Source: Motilibacter rhizosphaerae
GTDB lineage: Bacteria; Actinomycetota; Actinomycetes; Motilibacterales; Motilibacteraceae
Assembly: GCF_004216915.1 (NCBI RefSeq)
Contig: NZ_SGXD01000002.1
Location: 1,084,055-1,148,054, forward strand
Direction: 5' to 3'
DNA: 64,000 nucleotides
The position numbers and the translations under genes were made by a program. The stretch's first letter is position 1, and each line of letters opens with the position of its first letter. The notes beneath the pieces are model-generated. The model had not been told where the DNA came from and did not search any database. It saw only the letters and a list, made by a program, of their open reading frames with translations. Positions 54,774-64,000 of the stretch are shown here, one piece after another.

Positions 54774-55967
<1,194 letters not shown>

Positions 55968-56065
55968 GGTGGTGTCCTCCTCAGGACTACTGCGTCGTGC
56001 TGCGCGACCTGGGTGGTCGCACGCTTGGGGGGATCCCGGTCACCCGGGGGGTGGTACGGGGCGAG

Positions 56066-58168
<2,103 letters not shown>

Positions 58169-58236
58169 GAAGGTCTACGCGTCCTCAGAAGTCTCGGGGG
58201 TGTCTCGGTGCAGAGCCGGTGTGCCGGCCCGGCGGC

Positions 58237-58259
58237 GGCGGGCCCTGGTGGGGCCCGCC
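58237..58259 (-). terminator. Hairpin between rpsG and fusA
   Basis: GGCGGGCCC and GGGCCCGCC form a 9-bp stem with a 5-nt loop, 24 bp after the rpsG stop. Possibly adjusts the ratio of S12/S7 to elongation factors. Confidence 0.5.
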
Positions 58260-58283
58260 CCCGTCACCGACAACGGTAGGTGA

Positions 58284-58754
58284 CTACCAGCGGTAGTGCG
58301 CGAAGGCCTTGTTGGACTCGGCCATCTTGTGGGTGTCCTCGCGCCGCTTGACGCTGGCGCCGAGGCCGTTGCTCGCGTCGAGCAGCTCGTTCATGAGCCG
58401 CTCGGTCATCGTCTTCTCGCGGCGGCCCTGGGAGTACGACACGAGCCAGCGCAGGGCCAGCGTGGTCGAGCGGGTCGGGCGGACCTCGACCGGCACCTGG
58501 TAGGTCGCGCCACCGACGCGGCGGCTGCGGACCTCGAGGGTCGGCTTGACGTTGTCCAGCGCGCGGCGCAGCGTGACGACGGGGTCGGCGCCGTTCTTCT
58601 CGCGGCAGCCCTCGAGGGCGCCGTAGACGATCTGCTCGGCGATGGACTTCTTGCCGCTCTGCAGCACCTTGTTGACGAGCTGCGTCACGAGCGGCGAGCC
58701 GTAGACCGGGTCGACGACGAGCGGACGCTTGGGAGCCGGGCCCTTGCGCGGCAT
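58284..58754 (-). CDS. rpsG: 30S ribosomal protein S7
   Basis: A 156-residue S7, head organiser contacting E-site t[23 protein letters not shown] and [20 protein letters not shown] are diagnostic. ATG start shares one base with the rpsL stop (TGATG). Confidence 0.97.
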   Translation of the reverse strand: MPRKGPAPKRPLVVDPVYGSPLVTQLVNKVLQSGKKSIAEQIVYGALEGCREKNGADPVVTLRRALDNVKPTLEVRSRRVGGATYQVPVEVRPTRSTTLALRWLVSYSQGRREKTMTERLMNELLDASNGLGASVKRREDTHKMAESNKAFAHYRW

Positions 58755-59128
58755 CAGCTCTTCTCCTTCTTCGCGCCGTAGCGGCTGCGAGCCTGCTTGC
58801 GGTTCTTCACGCCCTGGGTGTCGAGCGAGCCCCGGATGATCTTGTAGCGGACACCGGGGAGGTCCTTCACACGACCGCCGCGCACGAGCACGATGGAGTG
58901 CTCCTGCAGGTTGTGGCCGACGCCGGGGATGTAGGCCGTGACCTCCATCTGGCTGGTGAGGCGGACGCGCGCGACCTTGCGGAGCGCCGAGTTCGGCTTC
59001 TTCGGGGTCGTCGTGTAGACGCGCGTGCACACGCCTCGGCGCTGGGGGCTGCCCTTGAGCGCGGGCGTCTTGGTCTTCGTCGCCTTGTCCTGCCGGCCCT
59101 TGCGGACCAGCTGCTGAATCGTGGGCAC
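58754..59128 (-). CDS. rpsL: 30S ribosomal protein S12
   Basis: A 124-residue S12 at the decoding centre. [19 protein letters not shown] and [12 protein letters not shown] carry Lys43 and Lys88, the sensitive-type residues at the two classic streptomycin-resistance positions. GTG start at 59128. First gene of the rpsL-rpsG-fusA-tuf operon, with a strong promoter ~200 bp upstream. Confidence 0.97.
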   Translation of the reverse strand: MPTIQQLVRKGRQDKATKTKTPALKGSPQRRGVCTRVYTTTPKKPNSALRKVARVRLTSQMEVTAYIPGVGHNLQEHSIVLVRGGRVKDLPGVRYKIIRGSLDTQGVKNRKQARSRYGAKKEKS

Positions 59129-59329
59129 CGCGTCCTTACTTCCTCTCCAGATCCCATCCCGCGCCCGCCGCACGGTGCGGGCGGAGCTGCGTCGTCTGCA
59201 CGGCCTCCGTACCCCCGCGGTCGGGCGTGTCGCCCGCGTCTTCGGGGCTCGTGCTCCGTGGACGTCCTGCGGCGGTGCGGGGTGGTCGCGCACACGCGTA
59301 GGCCTGGGGACACCCAGGCTCGACGTACG

Positions 59330-59359
59330 AGAGTACCCAGGCGGGTGGCCCGAGGTCAA
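59330..59359 (-). promoter_or_regulatory. Housekeeping promoter of rpsL-rpsG-fusA
   Basis: TTGACC (59354-59359) and TACTCT (59330-59335), 18 bp apart on the minus strand, preceded by TT. Same hexamers as the rplM promoter. The predicted leader of about 195 nt contains GC stems near 59205-59245. Confidence 0.78.
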
Positions 59360-59423
59360 AAGCGGCCGGGTCCGGGGAGCGACCTCCTCCACGAGGCGCC
59401 GGTGCCGCCCGCGGACGCCGGGG

Positions 59424-59864
59424 TCAGCGCACCGTCCCGAGCACCCCCGTCGAGGAGCCGGACGACCCGCCGCCGAACGCCACTGCCAGCACGACGACCG
59501 CGACCACGGCGAGGATGATCAGGCCGAACACCACCAGGTGCACCCACGCGATGATCCGCGCGGCCCTGTTGAGCCCCTCCCCGCCCTTGGCGCCGCCCGA
59601 CTCCCGGATCGCGCGGTCCGAGCTGCTGGCGAGGAACAGCGCCACGACCGCCAGGACGACCGGGCACGCCACCCACGAGGCGATGGCGCAGACGAGCGCG
59701 GCCACCGCCGTCCCGTCGTTGGCCGGCGGCTGCGCGTACGGGCCGGGGCCCCAGCCCGGCTGCCCCCACGGCTGCGGCTGGCCGTACGGCTGCTGCTGGC
59801 CCCAGGGCTGCTGCTGTCCGTGCGGCTGCGGCTGGTCGGGAGGCCACGGGGGCTGGGAGCTCAC
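59424..59864 (-). CDS. Small Pro/Gln-rich membrane protein (DUF4190-like)
   Basis: A 146-residue protein with a Pro/Gln/Trp/Gly-rich N-terminus (repeats such as [17 protein letters not shown], residues 1-50), then two membrane segments (about 55-82 and 108-133) joined by a polar loop with [12 protein letters not shown], and a short Ser/Gly tail. The layout matches the many actinobacterial DUF4190-type proteins, whose function is unknown. GTG start at 59864. It sits between rpoC and rpsL on the same strand, 92 bp after rpoC, but is not normally part of the RNA polymerase operon. Confidence 0.7.
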   Translation of the reverse strand: MSSQPPWPPDQPQPHGQQQPWGQQQPYGQPQPWGQPGWGPGPYAQPPANDGTAVAALVCAIASWVACPVVLAVVALFLASSSDRAIRESGGAKGGEGLNRAARIIAWVHLVVFGLIILAVVAVVVLAVAFGGGSSGSSTGVLGTVR

Positions 59865-59956
59865 GCGCGCATCCTGCCAGACCGCGGCAGGGTCGCTGCA
59901 CGCACGAACCGCCCGCCCCCGGCAGGGGACGGGCGGTCCGGACGTGCGGGACGCGA

Positions 59957-64000
<4,044 letters not shown>

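Noticed and set aside
59129..59423. tRNA or small RNA gene upstream of rpsL
   Set aside because: No cloverleaf or terminator; the region is explained by the rpsL promoter and leader.

Overview
The window is a 64 kb piece of chromosome from a very GC-rich (visibly above 70% G+C) member of the Actinomycetota. The evidence is the frequent GTG starts, GTGA and TGATG overlaps between genes, actinobacterial-type promoters (TTGACC/TANNNT) including likely leaderless genes, a type VII (ESX) secretion locus, and gene order matching the mycobacterial/actinobacterial rpoC to alr region. The family cannot be fixed from this sequence alone; a Kineosporiales-, Frankiales- or Motilibacterales-like lineage would fit.

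Layout: (1) 1-6.1 kb: start of alr (cut by the window edge), a 59-bp palindrome, a translationally coupled DHA2 drug-efflux/MarR pair, a GT87 glycosyltransferase, and a NarL-type histidine kinase/response regulator pair whose kinase looks leaderless, then a small Gly-rich protein. (2) 6.1-14.8 kb, all minus strand: a cluster of short repeats, nnrD, acpS, glmS, a membrane GGDEF-EAL protein, glmM, rpsI and rplM. glmS and glmM supply UDP-GlcNAc for the wall, and alr supplies D-Ala. (3) 15.0-20.8 kb: one giant secreted alpha-amylase/pullulanase fusion with three starch-binding-type modules; its promoter carries CTTGCAG direct repeats of the MalR/Reg1 type.

(4) 20.9-36.4 kb: a type VII secretion locus at the same place as mycobacterial ESX-4 (between rplM and truA-rplQ), but enlarged. 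It has two mycosins, a 734-residue WXG/PPE-like protein with a long repetitive tail, a small helical partner, two WXG100 proteins, EccC, EccD, an unknown protein coupled to EccE, EccE itself and EccB. The genes form alternating strand units. EccC and EccD diverge from a 24-bp tandem repeat array, EccD and the unknown gene share a CTAG stop, and EccB and the second mycosin overlap antisense by 101 bp. I regard this locus, with its repeat array, repetitive candidate effector and unknown EccE partner, as the most interesting part.

(5) 36.5-63.8 kb, all minus strand: truA, rplQ, rpoA, rpsD, rpsK, rpsM, rpmJ, infA, map, adk, secY, the spc operon, the S10 operon, tuf, fusA, rpsG, rpsL, a small membrane protein and rpoC. 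Long GC hairpins without U-tracts lie at many of the transcription-unit breaks. The last ~100 bases are C/G homopolymers and look like an unreliable contig end; rpoB would be expected just beyond. No tRNA, rRNA, CRISPR array or insertion sequence was seen.
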